Assembly: GCF_025753795.1 (NCBI RefSeq) | Contig: NZ_JAOWPS010000001.1 | Coordinates: 1,178,001-1,242,000 of the forward strand | From: Mesorhizobium sp. YC-39 | GTDB taxonomy: Bacteria > Pseudomonadota > Alphaproteobacteria > Rhizobiales > Rhizobiaceae | Direction of reading: 5' to 3' | DNA length: 64,000 bases | Shown: positions 45,407 to 52,923 of the stretch, in pieces | Layout of the letters: every line of letters starts with the position of its first letter | Numbering within the stretch: the first letter of the stretch is position 1 | The notes under the pieces: model-generated | What the model saw: only the letters and a program-made list of their open reading frames with translations | Told to the model about the DNA's origin: nothing | The model's database searches: none | Made by a program: the position numbers and the translations under genes

Positions 45407-46687
45407 ATGTCCGGAAACGTATCGAGGCGCAAGTTCCTGGCGGCCAGTGCCGCCGTGACGGCCGGCTCGCTCGCCGCGCCGTGGGTCGCCAGGGCGCAGG
45501 CGAACGAGATTACCGCGCTGCTGATCACCGGTGGCCCGCTTTACCCCAAATACTGGGAGAAGGTTGTCCAGGATTTCACGGCAAAGACCGGCATCAAGGT
45601 TCGCTATGACCTGCTGGAATTCACGCCGCTGACATCGAAAGTCGTCACGCTGAGCGCCGCGCGATCGAGCCAATACGACGTCTACAGCACCCACACGGCG
45701 CAGATAGATTCCTATTTCAACCATTTTGCGCCGCTGAACAGCTATTTCAGCGAGTCCGAATTGGCCGACTTTTATCCGGTTGCGGTCAAGTATCTGCGCG
45801 ATCCCAAGACCGGCAATCTGGCGGCCATTCCGCGCAACATGGATGCGCGCGTTCAGTATTACCGCAGCGATATCTACCAGGAGAAAGGCCTGAAGCCGGC
45901 CGAGACCTGGGAAGAACTCGTCGATGTCGGCCTGAAACTCACCGGCAATGGCCACTATGGATTGGTGGTGCCGGGGCAGGGTGATCCGGCCCAGCGCACC
46001 TTCAGCGATCTCCTGTGGCAGGCTGGCGGGGATTGGGTCGATCAGGCCAACAAACCGGCTTTCAATTCCGAAGCCGGCATCAAGGCGCTCACATTCTACC
46101 GCGACCTCATCCAGAAGCACAAAATCGTGCCGCCGGACGCGGTCGGATATCAGTGGAACGAAAACTCGACCGAATTCTCGTCGGGCACGGTCTACGCCAA
46201 TTTTGATTGGCCGGGCGCATTCGCGACCCTGTCCAATCCGGAGACCTCGCGCGTCGTCGGCAAGTGGTCGACCGCGCCCTACGTGCGGGACAAAGCGGCA
46301 ATTTCCTGCGCTATCTCGCACGCTATGGCCCTCAACGGACAGTCTGGGCGCAAGGATCCCGCCGTCGAGTTCATCAGGTATACAGTCGGCCCTGAGGCGC
46401 AGCGCCTGCAGTTCGACCAGTTCACCAACTTCCCCAGCAGTCAGGCTATCGCCAAGGAGGTGATTGCGGCGGCCAAGGGGCCACAGGCCACATGGCTGCA
46501 GCAGCTCGAGACGACGATCGCGAACGGCAAGGAATGGCCCAAGCTGGCTGGCTTCTCAAAAGTCTGCACCCTGATGTTCTCGGCCATCGAACAGGCGCTC
46601 ACGGACCAGCTTTCTCCAAGCGATTCGCTCAATCAGGCTGCCGCGGAAGCAGAGGACACCATGCGTCGGGCGGGAGCCTACGACTGA
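45407..46687 (+). CDS. CUT1 ABC transporter substrate-binding protein, Tat-type signal (module 3)
   Basis: A 426-residue group-1 binding protein. The N-terminus carries the twin-arginine motif SRRKFLAAS (6-14) with the hydrophobic ASAAVTAGSLAAPWV and a cleavage region ARAQA, so it is probably exported folded by Tat. Later segments (TPLTSKVVTLSAARSSQYDV, AAIPRNMDARVQYYRSDIYQ, TFSDLLWQAGGDWVD) fit carbohydrate-binding proteins. GGAGGAG lies 6 bases before the ATG at 45407; a GTG directly before it is possible. It heads the unit SBP-permease-permease-RraA-ATPase and is divergent from its presumed GntR regulator. Confidence 0.9.
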   Translation: MSGNVSRRKFLAASAAVTAGSLAAPWVARAQANEITALLITGGPLYPKYWEKVVQDFTAKTGIKVRYDLLEFTPLTSKVVTLSAARSSQYDVYSTHTAQIDSYFNHFAPLNSYFSESELADFYPVAVKYLRDPKTGNLAAIPRNMDARVQYYRSDIYQEKGLKPAETWEELVDVGLKLTGNGHYGLVVPGQGDPAQRTFSDLLWQAGGDWVDQANKPAFNSEAGIKALTFYRDLIQKHKIVPPDAVGYQWNENSTEFSSGTVYANFDWPGAFATLSNPETSRVVGKWSTAPYVRDKAAISCAISHAMALNGQSGRKDPAVEFIRYTVGPEAQRLQFDQFTNFPSSQAIAKEVIAAAKGPQATWLQQLETTIANGKEWPKLAGFSKVCTLMFSAIEQALTDQLSPSDSLNQAAAEAEDTMRRAGAYD

Positions 46688-46689
46688 GG

Positions 46690-47613
46690 ATGTCGTCTGT
46701 CGCACAAAACCGGGTGTCGGGGCGTCGGCGCCGTTCGCCGCTGCCCTACACCTGGCAGAGAGGGTACCTTCTTGCCGCCCCGGCGTTCATCGTCATGCTC
46801 GCCATCTTCGTCTATCCGTTGGGATACTCGTTTCTCATGAGTTTCTTCCGGTGGGATTTGAGCGGCTCCGCGCCGTTCATTGGGACAGGAAATTACACAG
46901 ACGAACTGTCTGGCCGCCAGTTCAACCAAGCCCTCCGTAACCAGATCGTCTTCAGCGTCGTCTCCATCACGGTCGAGGTGGTCGCTGGAATGGCGATCGC
47001 TGTGCTGGTCAACGGAAAATTGCGAGGCATGCGGCTCGCTCGCACCTTGTTGCTGGTGCCACCGATGATCGCTCCCGCCGTCGTTGGCCTCAATTTTCGT
47101 TGGCTTTTCAACACGCAGTATGGCCTCGTGGACGCTTTGCTCCGCATGTTCAATCTACCCAATATCCCATGGCTCAACGATCCGACATGGGCTCTTGTCT
47201 CGGTCATTATCGCCGATGTCTGGCAGAACACTCCCCTGATGGTTCTGCTGTTCTTGGCTGGCCTGCAATCCTTGCCCCAAGAGCCGCTCGAAGCCGCCAC
47301 GGTGGACGGCGCTGGGCCGTGGCAGCGCTTCTGGCACATTGTTCTGCCTTTGATGCGTCCGGTCATCATGATCGCGCTGATGTTGCGTATCATAGACACG
47401 TTCCGTACCTTCGACGTCGTCTGGCTGATGACGCAGGGCGGGCCGGGAGGCGCCACCAACCTGCTTACCGTCTATGCCTACCTGCTGGCATTCCAGGCGG
47501 TGGATTTCGGACACGCGGCGGCGGTTTCCTACATCGCGCTTGGGATGTCGCTGTTCGTGCTCGGCCTCCTGTACGGAGTGCCGTGGCTGCTTGCAAAACG
47601 GAGGGCGATATGA
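46690..47613 (+). CDS. CUT1 ABC transporter permease, MalF type (module 3)
   Basis: A 307-residue permease with about six helices, the first at GYLLAAPAFIVMLAIFVYPLGYS. The ATPase-contacting loop is EAATVDGAGPWQRFWHIVLPLMRP. Its start is two bases after the binding-protein stop, with GACTGAGG serving as ribosome site, which indicates coupled translation; an upstream open frame overlapping the binding-protein gene is not used. The stop overlaps the start of the next permease gene. Confidence 0.9.
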   Translation: MSSVAQNRVSGRRRRSPLPYTWQRGYLLAAPAFIVMLAIFVYPLGYSFLMSFFRWDLSGSAPFIGTGNYTDELSGRQFNQALRNQIVFSVVSITVEVVAGMAIAVLVNGKLRGMRLARTLLLVPPMIAPAVVGLNFRWLFNTQYGLVDALLRMFNLPNIPWLNDPTWALVSVIIADVWQNTPLMVLLFLAGLQSLPQEPLEAATVDGAGPWQRFWHIVLPLMRPVIMIALMLRIIDTFRTFDVVWLMTQGGPGGATNLLTVYAYLLAFQAVDFGHAAAVSYIALGMSLFVLGLLYGVPWLLAKRRAI

Positions 47614-48488
47614 CCGAAGCCGCGACCGTCAGCGCGCGTTCCAAGCCAAAGCGCCGCCGCCGCCGGCTCACCGCTGGCGTCACTGGTCAGTACCTGGCGC
47701 TGGCTCTGACCGTCGCTCTCACCGTCTTTCCGCTGGCATGGTTGTTCCTGACCTCGATCCGCAGTTCAGCCGACATCTTCTCCGTCCCGGTGCACATCAT
47801 TCCTGTGACCGCGACCATGACGCAGTACGTCTCCGTTTTCACGGAGTACGACACGATGGGTTATGTCTGGAACACCGTGATCGTTTCTGTGGCGACGGTC
47901 ATCCTCGTCCATCTGCTGGCCATACCCTGCGCCTACGCCCTGTCGCGCTTCAGGATGCCGGGCGTCATGCTCATCTTCGGCCTCCTCTTGATCATGCGCA
48001 TGATCCCGGTCATCGCGCTCGCCATTCCGCTCTTCGCCGTGTTCGCGGCGATGGGAATGCTGGACACGATTTGGGCGCTGATCCTCGCCCATACAGCTGC
48101 CAAACTGCCTGTCGCCATCTGGCTTCTGCTGGGCTTCATCCATGATGTCCCCAAAGAGATCGAGGAAGCTGCCCAGTCGGATGGCGCCGGCACGATGCGC
48201 ACGCTGGTCCAGATTGTCACGCCGCTGATCGCGCCTGGCATCGGGGCCAGTGCGGTGATCACCTTCCTTTTCACCTGGAACGATTTGCTGCTGGCACTGA
48301 CCCTGACGTCGAGCAAGGCCGCGCAGACCCTGCCGGTCGGGCTCACCAACTTCGTTTCGCAGTTCGGCATCAACTGGGGAGCCATGTCGGCGGCCGGCGT
48401 CCTCATGGTTATTCCGACTTTGGTGTTTGTCTGGTTTGCCCAAGGCTTATTGGTCAAAGGCCTGACGACTGGTGCGGTCCGCGGCTGA
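47610..48488 (+). CDS. CUT1 ABC transporter permease, MalG type (module 3)
   Basis: A 292-residue permease. A basic N-terminal tail (SKPKRRRRRL) precedes the first helix at YLALALTVALTVFPLAWLF; five further helices follow. The loop EEAAQSDGAGTMRTLVQIVTPL is the EAA motif. It completes the channel with the preceding permease. The ATG at 47610 overlaps the preceding stop (ATGA). GGGAGG then ATG at 48508 in the following gap opens a 27-codon frame that overlaps the RraA start; this is probably not a gene. Confidence 0.9.
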   Translation: MTEAATVSARSKPKRRRRRLTAGVTGQYLALALTVALTVFPLAWLFLTSIRSSADIFSVPVHIIPVTATMTQYVSVFTEYDTMGYVWNTVIVSVATVILVHLLAIPCAYALSRFRMPGVMLIFGLLLIMRMIPVIALAIPLFAVFAAMGMLDTIWALILAHTAAKLPVAIWLLLGFIHDVPKEIEEAAQSDGAGTMRTLVQIVTPLIAPGIGASAVITFLFTWNDLLLALTLTSSKAAQTLPVGLTNFVSQFGINWGAMSAAGVLMVIPTLVFVWFAQGLLVKGLTTGAVRG

Positions 48489-48563
48489 GCGGCGCGCAGG
48501 GAGGACCATGAAAATTGCGGCGACCAGTTCCTGCGACCTCAGCAAGCTAACGGAGGATGACGA

Positions 48564-49319
48564 GTGGAAGCGGATCAAATACCAGCGATAAAGGACATTT
48601 CCCGGCCATCAAAGCAATTGGTCGACGCGCTTGCGGCGATCGGTTCGGCGACTCTGGCCAGCGAACTCTATCACAAGATGGGAATTCGTGATCCGCATAT
48701 CCGGGGCCCGCGGCCGTTGAGGCACGGCCGCACGGCGGCAGGGCCCGCCCTCACGCTCCAGTGCATGCCGAAGCGCGAAGATCTCTATAACGAAACAGAG
48801 TATGAGGAGCCGGAGCGCCAGCTCCATCGCCACGTTCTCTATCCCACGCAGCCAGGCGACATGGTGGTGGTCGATGCGCGCGGCGATCTGGGCAGCGGCA
48901 TCTTCGGCGAGATGATGCTCACCTATTTCGCCGGCCGCGGCGGAGCCGGGGTGGTCGTCGACGGCTGCATCCGCGATTCTGCACAGGCCGCGGCCTTGGA
49001 CATCGGCATCTGGGTCAGGGAGGTGACGCCGAATTTCCACGCCCAGACCAACATTGTCCCCTTCGCCGTCAACGTCCCCATCGCGTGCTCGAACGTGCTC
49101 GTCATACCCGGCGACGTCATCGTGGCTGACGACGACGGCGTGGTCGTCGTGCCGATCGCCCTTGCGCCTAAGCTGGTCGCGCTCGCCGGCGAGCATATCG
49201 AGTGGGAAGAATTTTCCCGCAAGCGCTTGGCCGAAGGAGGGGATTTGCGGAAATACTACCCGTTGAGCCCGGAGGGCGAGGCCGAATACCGCGCATGGCG
49301 GCACGCTCAGCGCAAATGA
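48564..49319 (+). CDS. RraA-fold lyase/aldolase, long form (module 3)
   Basis: A 251-residue paralogue of the protein at 34647, with roughly half of positions identical by eye. The active-site segment VVVDGCIRDSAQAA keeps the Arg-Asp pair, and VIPGDVIVADDDGVVVVP the metal-proximal region. It carries the same C-terminal extension (EWEEFSRKRLAEGG, KYYPL, EYRAWR). Start GTG at 48564 has GGAGG about 8 bases upstream. It lies between the second permease and the ATPase genes of an importer, so its substrate is probably derived from what that importer brings in. It is expected to be a metal-dependent 2-oxo-acid aldolase or decarboxylase. Confidence 0.82.
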   Translation: MEADQIPAIKDISRPSKQLVDALAAIGSATLASELYHKMGIRDPHIRGPRPLRHGRTAAGPALTLQCMPKREDLYNETEYEEPERQLHRHVLYPTQPGDMVVVDARGDLGSGIFGEMMLTYFAGRGGAGVVVDGCIRDSAQAAALDIGIWVREVTPNFHAQTNIVPFAVNVPIACSNVLVIPGDVIVADDDGVVVVPIALAPKLVALAGEHIEWEEFSRKRLAEGGDLRKYYPLSPEGEAEYRAWRHAQRK

Positions 49320-49345
49320 GTAGGGCCGGCACGGGAGGAAAATAG

Positions 49346-50401
49346 GTGTCTGCAATTGAGATAGAGCAGCTCGGCAAGAGCTTCGGCGCCGTGGAAGTTC
49401 TGCGCGACGTGAACATTGAAATCGCCAGCGGCGAGTTTGTGGTCCTTGTCGGCCCCTCGGGCTGCGGCAAGTCGACTCTTCTGCGTATGATCGCCGGGCT
49501 GGAAGAACAGACGACGGGCGAGATCCGCATAGGCGGACGTGTCGTCGACGAGATGCCCGCAAAGTCGCGCGATATAGCGATGGTCTTCCAGAGCTACGCG
49601 CTCTATCCGCATATGACCGTGGCGGACAATATGAGCTTCGCACTTCGGTTGGCCAAGGTTCCCAGAGAAGAGATCGTCTCGAGGGTGAAGGCAGCGGCCG
49701 AAATCCTCGGCCTGCAGGATCTGCTGCGCCGCATGCCGCGCCAGTTGTCCGGAGGCCAGCGCCAGCGTGTCGCCATGGGCCGCGCGATCGTGCGCGACCC
49801 GGCTGCTTTCCTGTTCGACGAGCCGCTCAGCAATCTTGATGCAAAGTTGCGTGTCAAGATGCGTGCCGAGATCAAGAAACTGCACCAACGGCTCGGGCGC
49901 ACCAGCATCTACGTCACGCACGACCAGACCGAGGCGATGACGCTTGCCGACCGCATAGTGGTGCTGAACCGAGGCCAGGTTGAGCAGATCGGTACCCCTT
50001 CCGAGCTCTACGAGAACCCTGCCAACCTTTTCGTTGCGAGCTTTATCGGCTCTCCGGAGATGAACCTGGTCAAGGGCCGAATTGACAATGGCGCCTTCGC
50101 CGCCGAGCAGGGCCTGCGCTTGCCCTTGTCCGAGGACGCTCGGATAAGTGACAGGGAAGGGGTAGTATACGGGATTCGCCCTCAGCACATTGCTGTCGGC
50201 GGGAACCACGCAAGCGCAAGGGTTCAGGTAGTAGAGCCGACCGGCGAGGCCCAGGAACTTACCTTAAGTGCGAATGGCGTCGATCTGATTGCCGAAATCC
50301 GGGACCAGCCACCCTTCAAACCTGATCAAGAGGTGACGTTGGAGATTATGATGCATAAGGTGCATCTCTTCGACGCCCAGACCGGCACCAGGATAAACTA
50401 G
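49346..50401 (+). CDS. CUT1 ABC transporter ATPase, UgpC/MalK type (module 3)
   Basis: A 351-residue ATPase. Walker [10 protein letters not shown] near 36-44, signature [14 protein letters not shown], Walker [16 protein letters not shown] and the switch His in [10 protein letters not shown] are intact; a C-terminal TOBE domain follows. It drives the module 3 permeases. The start is GTG at 49346 with GGGAGGAA about 6 bases upstream. Last gene of the unit; the next gene is convergent 86 bases away. It is a paralogue of the module 1 ATPase at 32330 but clearly diverged. Confidence 0.92.
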   Translation: MSAIEIEQLGKSFGAVEVLRDVNIEIASGEFVVLVGPSGCGKSTLLRMIAGLEEQTTGEIRIGGRVVDEMPAKSRDIAMVFQSYALYPHMTVADNMSFALRLAKVPREEIVSRVKAAAEILGLQDLLRRMPRQLSGGQRQRVAMGRAIVRDPAAFLFDEPLSNLDAKLRVKMRAEIKKLHQRLGRTSIYVTHDQTEAMTLADRIVVLNRGQVEQIGTPSELYENPANLFVASFIGSPEMNLVKGRIDNGAFAAEQGLRLPLSEDARISDREGVVYGIRPQHIAVGGNHASARVQVVEPTGEAQELTLSANGVDLIAEIRDQPPFKPDQEVTLEIMMHKVHLFDAQTGTRIN

Positions 50402-50487
50402 AGCGCTTGTCGTCTCGATACTGCCACCCTCGCCAAGGGCGTGCTCCTTCGTCCCGCGGAGCACCGCGCCAATTGCGGCGTATCTGT

Positions 50488-50844
50488 TCACTCAACATAC
50501 CGCTTCACCATCATTGCTTCGGTCCGAAGCGTGTGTGCGCGCCTAACTTCGCCTAACCGTTCCATCTCGGCGGCTGCTTGTTCGCGCTTCTGGATTTCCA
50601 TCAAAAGGAGATCGCGCACATGGTCGTCGTTCAGGACAAGCCTTTCGACCTCTGCCGATCCGCTGCGAAATTCATGGCGAACCAGAGATGTCAGTTCGGC
50701 AGAGCCGGGAACCGCTTCGGCACTGTCGAGCGCAGCGACAAGCTCTCGAATAAGCGCGGCTTCGCCTTTTCGCCTGGACTTCATCGCCGTTCGCAAGTCC
50801 GAACGGAGACGAGATTTCACGCGTGTTCCGCCATCTTCCAACAT
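50488..50844 (-). CDS. GatB/YqeY-domain protein
   Basis: A 118-residue protein starting VKSRLRSDLRTAMKSRRKGEAALIRELVAALDSAEAVP after a short head, which matches the N-terminal helical part of YqeY (LKxKLxxDLKxAMK...LRxLxAAIxNAE). The rest (EVERLVLNDDHVRDLLLMEIQKREQAA, EMERLGEVRRAHTLR) also follows that fold, though the family is usually about 150 residues. YqeY resembles the tail domain of the tRNA amidotransferase B subunit; function unknown. The start at 50844 is supported by AAGGAGG 9 bases upstream, better than the in-frame 50925. Divergent from an HTH gene. Confidence 0.72.
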   Translation of the reverse strand: MLEDGGTRVKSRLRSDLRTAMKSRRKGEAALIRELVAALDSAEAVPGSAELTSLVRHEFRSGSAEVERLVLNDDHVRDLLLMEIQKREQAAAEMERLGEVRRAHTLRTEAMMVKRYVE

Positions 50845-50957
50845 TTGCCCGTACCTCCTTTGCAAACCGAAATCATCGAGGGCGTAATATTCTCTATTGT
50901 TCCATATCACGCCTTGATGTAGCATGATTAGGGAATCAATGAGAGGATTTCTACGTT

Positions 50958-51374
50958 ATGTCGAGCCCCCTTTTCACAGTGGAGCAGGTGGCGGAACAGC
51001 TGGTCCTGCACCCGAAGACCGTGCTCCGTTACATCCGCGACGGCCGATTGCAGGCCACGCGGATTGGGAAATCCTATCGCATAGCCCGGGCTGAACTTGA
51101 CGCTTTTGCCGGTACCGAGAGCGGCCATTCCAGTGAGGTGAAGGATGTACGCACAACGTGCATCGTCGATATCCCCCACACGTCGCCGGAACGTGCGGAG
51201 CGGACGGCAGCGTTTCTCAATTCAGCTGCGATGGCCGGCGGCACGGCGCCGCTGCACATCAACACAGCGTTCGACCCACTCGCTAAGACTCTGAAGGTCG
51301 TTTTGATCGGTAGTCCGTCCGACACGGCCAAATTGCTGGAGATGCTGCAACTGCAATTGGGCGGCCGCTCATGA
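50958..51374 (+). CDS. Excisionase-type HTH DNA-binding protein
   Basis: A 138-residue protein. Residues 5-52 are an HTH_17/excisionase domain: LFTVEQVAEQLVLHPKTVLRYIRDGRL followed by RIGKSYRIARAELDAF. The C-terminal 75 residues (TCIVDIPHTSPERAERTAAFLNSAA, TLKVVLIGSPSDTAKLLEML) look like a small alpha/beta ligand or dimerisation domain. It overlaps the next gene, an alpha/beta hydrolase, by four bases, so the pair is co-translated and the regulator may respond to the hydrolase substrate or product. No integrase is nearby, so a phage excisionase role is unlikely despite the domain name. Confidence 0.8.
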   Translation: MSSPLFTVEQVAEQLVLHPKTVLRYIRDGRLQATRIGKSYRIARAELDAFAGTESGHSSEVKDVRTTCIVDIPHTSPERAERTAAFLNSAAMAGGTAPLHINTAFDPLAKTLKVVLIGSPSDTAKLLEMLQLQLGGRS

Positions 51375-52237
51375 ACGACGTCGTCTTTCGGAGTGACAAG
51401 GCGGCAATGACCGTCGAGCAGAAATATAGGGAAACTCTGAGGCAGTGGCCGGTCCCGAAAATCGAACTGCATTTGCCGACATGCGCTGGCTCAACATTTG
51501 TCCTGGTGAGCGGACCGGATGGTGCTCCTCCGGTTGTGCTACTTCATGGCTCTCAGGCTAATTCGGCATCCTGGATGCCTGATGTTGCGCTATGGTCTTC
51601 CGAGTTCCGGCTGTTTGCTGTCGATATGATCGGCGAAGCTGGCTTGAGCGCTCGGGTCAGGCCGAACCTCACCGGTGATACGCACGCCTTGTGGCTAGAT
51701 GATGTATTCAATGGCCTGGGTCTAAAGCGTGCCGGCATCGTCGGCACTTCCCTGGGCGGTTGGCTTGCGCTCGACTATGCGAGCCGGAGACCCGGAGCTG
51801 TTCAGGCACTGGCGCTGATCAGCCCAGCTGGAATCGGTCGTCAGAAGAACTTCCTTTTGAAGGCGCTGCCGCTCCTGCTTCTCGGCTCGTGGGGAAAACG
51901 CAAGATGCGAGAGCAGGTGTTTGGCCCCGCGCCAAAGGAGCTTCCGGAGGTGATGCGACCGCTGGCGGAACTGATGGAAACCGTTGCTGGGGCGATCAGG
52001 CCGCGAGTGGTGAGTATTCCCCGGCTGACGGACGAGCAGCTCGGTCGGCTCAAGATACCGATACTTGCTGTCATTGGCGGGCGGGATGTCCTTCTTGATT
52101 CTGCGGAGACGCGGGCACGGCTGCAATGCGCAGCTCCCCATGCAGAGATCTGCCTTATCGAAGACGGCTATCATTTTCTGCCAGATCAGGCGCCGCGCGT
52201 CATGGATTTCCTGGAGAGGAGTGTTCATCGGGTTTGA
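51371..52237 (+). CDS. Alpha/beta hydrolase
   Basis: A 288-residue hydrolase. Oxyanion segment VVLLHGSQANSASW near 57-70, nucleophile Ser in IVGTSLGGWLALDYA, acid Asp in VIGGRDVLLDS and His in IEDGYHFLPDQAP; the triad is complete. Substrate unknown; related proteins include lactonases, haloalkane dehalogenase-like and C-C bond hydrolases. The ATG at 51371 overlaps the stop of the HTH gene. After it comes a 680-base interval with one small gene. Confidence 0.82.
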   Translation: MNDVVFRSDKAAMTVEQKYRETLRQWPVPKIELHLPTCAGSTFVLVSGPDGAPPVVLLHGSQANSASWMPDVALWSSEFRLFAVDMIGEAGLSARVRPNLTGDTHALWLDDVFNGLGLKRAGIVGTSLGGWLALDYASRRPGAVQALALISPAGIGRQKNFLLKALPLLLLGSWGKRKMREQVFGPAPKELPEVMRPLAELMETVAGAIRPRVVSIPRLTDEQLGRLKIPILAVIGGRDVLLDSAETRARLQCAAPHAEICLIEDGYHFLPDQAPRVMDFLERSVHRV

Positions 52238-52503
52238 GAATGATAGCCGCCAAACGGAGTTCTCGCCGATCCCTAGGATTCAGTTTGTCAGCCTATTCCT
52301 CGGAGATTGAGCGAAAGGTGTCCTTAGCCGAAACGGCTTTTCGCAGTCCGCGCGTTCCTGTGCGGGGTCATTGCCAGCCAGGAGGAGACCCATCGCGCTC
52401 GGCGTGCCTCAACAAGCGAAATGAGAGGATAGCATCATGATCGGGGAATGGCCGACTGGTCGAGCGTGACCCGCGCATCTGACCTTCGTCGACCGGCGCC
52501 GCC
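52238..52503. other. Non-coding interval after the hydrolase gene
   Basis: No convincing coding frame, hairpin terminator or repeat is seen. Together with 52672-52923 it makes up most of a 686-base gap before the siderophore receptor gene; the only supported feature in that gap is the small ORF at 52504-52671. Confidence 0.5.
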
Positions 52504-52671
52504 TCATTGCGTTTTGGCGTTCTTGTCGCTGTTCTGAGCTTTCCGCCTGCGGGTCGGACGCAGGTTATCGAATCCCATATAGTGGTCGGCGTCCGACGTG
52601 TTCCACCTGCCGGCTAGATAGATGATTGCAATGACCGCAGCGAAGAGCAGCAAGGTATAGATCGTATCCAT
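52504..52671 (-). CDS. Small single-pass membrane protein, 55 aa
   Basis: ATG at 52671 to TGA at 52504. Residues 3-20 form one hydrophobic helix (TIYTLLLFAAVIAIIYLA); the C-terminal half is basic (NLRPTRRRKAQ, DKNAK) and by the positive-inside rule would be cytoplasmic. The upstream AGGGCGG is a weak ribosome site. The amphipathic composition and sharp change from hydrophobic to basic look like a real small protein. I do not recognise it. Partner genes are unclear: it lies alone between the hydrolase and the TonB receptor. Confidence 0.5.
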   Translation of the reverse strand: MDTIYTLLLFAAVIAIIYLAGRWNTSDADHYMGFDNLRPTRRRKAQNSDKNAKTQ

Positions 52672-52923
52672 ACCGCCCTATATAGCGCGCAGGGATCAGT
52701 CAGCCACCATCTCGATATTTCAGACACAGTCCCGGCGGTGTCTGCACCGGCCCGGTCCCGTTCCACTTAATGAAGGCCGCATCCTTGCCTCGCCAATTTG
52801 GGAGCTATTGCAACATGAATGCGACATGGAGCCTCGTATGGGCGCCGAGACCGATCCAGTAAACAATTGATATCACAAGAGAAAGTGATGGCGCTCAGAG
52901 GCGGATTCTAACCACCGCAGTTC

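Noticed and set aside
48508..48591. A 27-codon frame with a good ribosome site overlapping the start of the second RraA gene
   Set aside because: Too short, out of frame with RraA and without recognisable sequence; its AGGGAGG may be coincidental. Not listed as a gene.
50958..51374. The excisionase-type HTH protein as a sign of a prophage or ICE
   Set aside because: No integrase, att repeats or phage genes nearby, and the gene is coupled to a metabolic hydrolase; the domain is also common in ordinary regulators.
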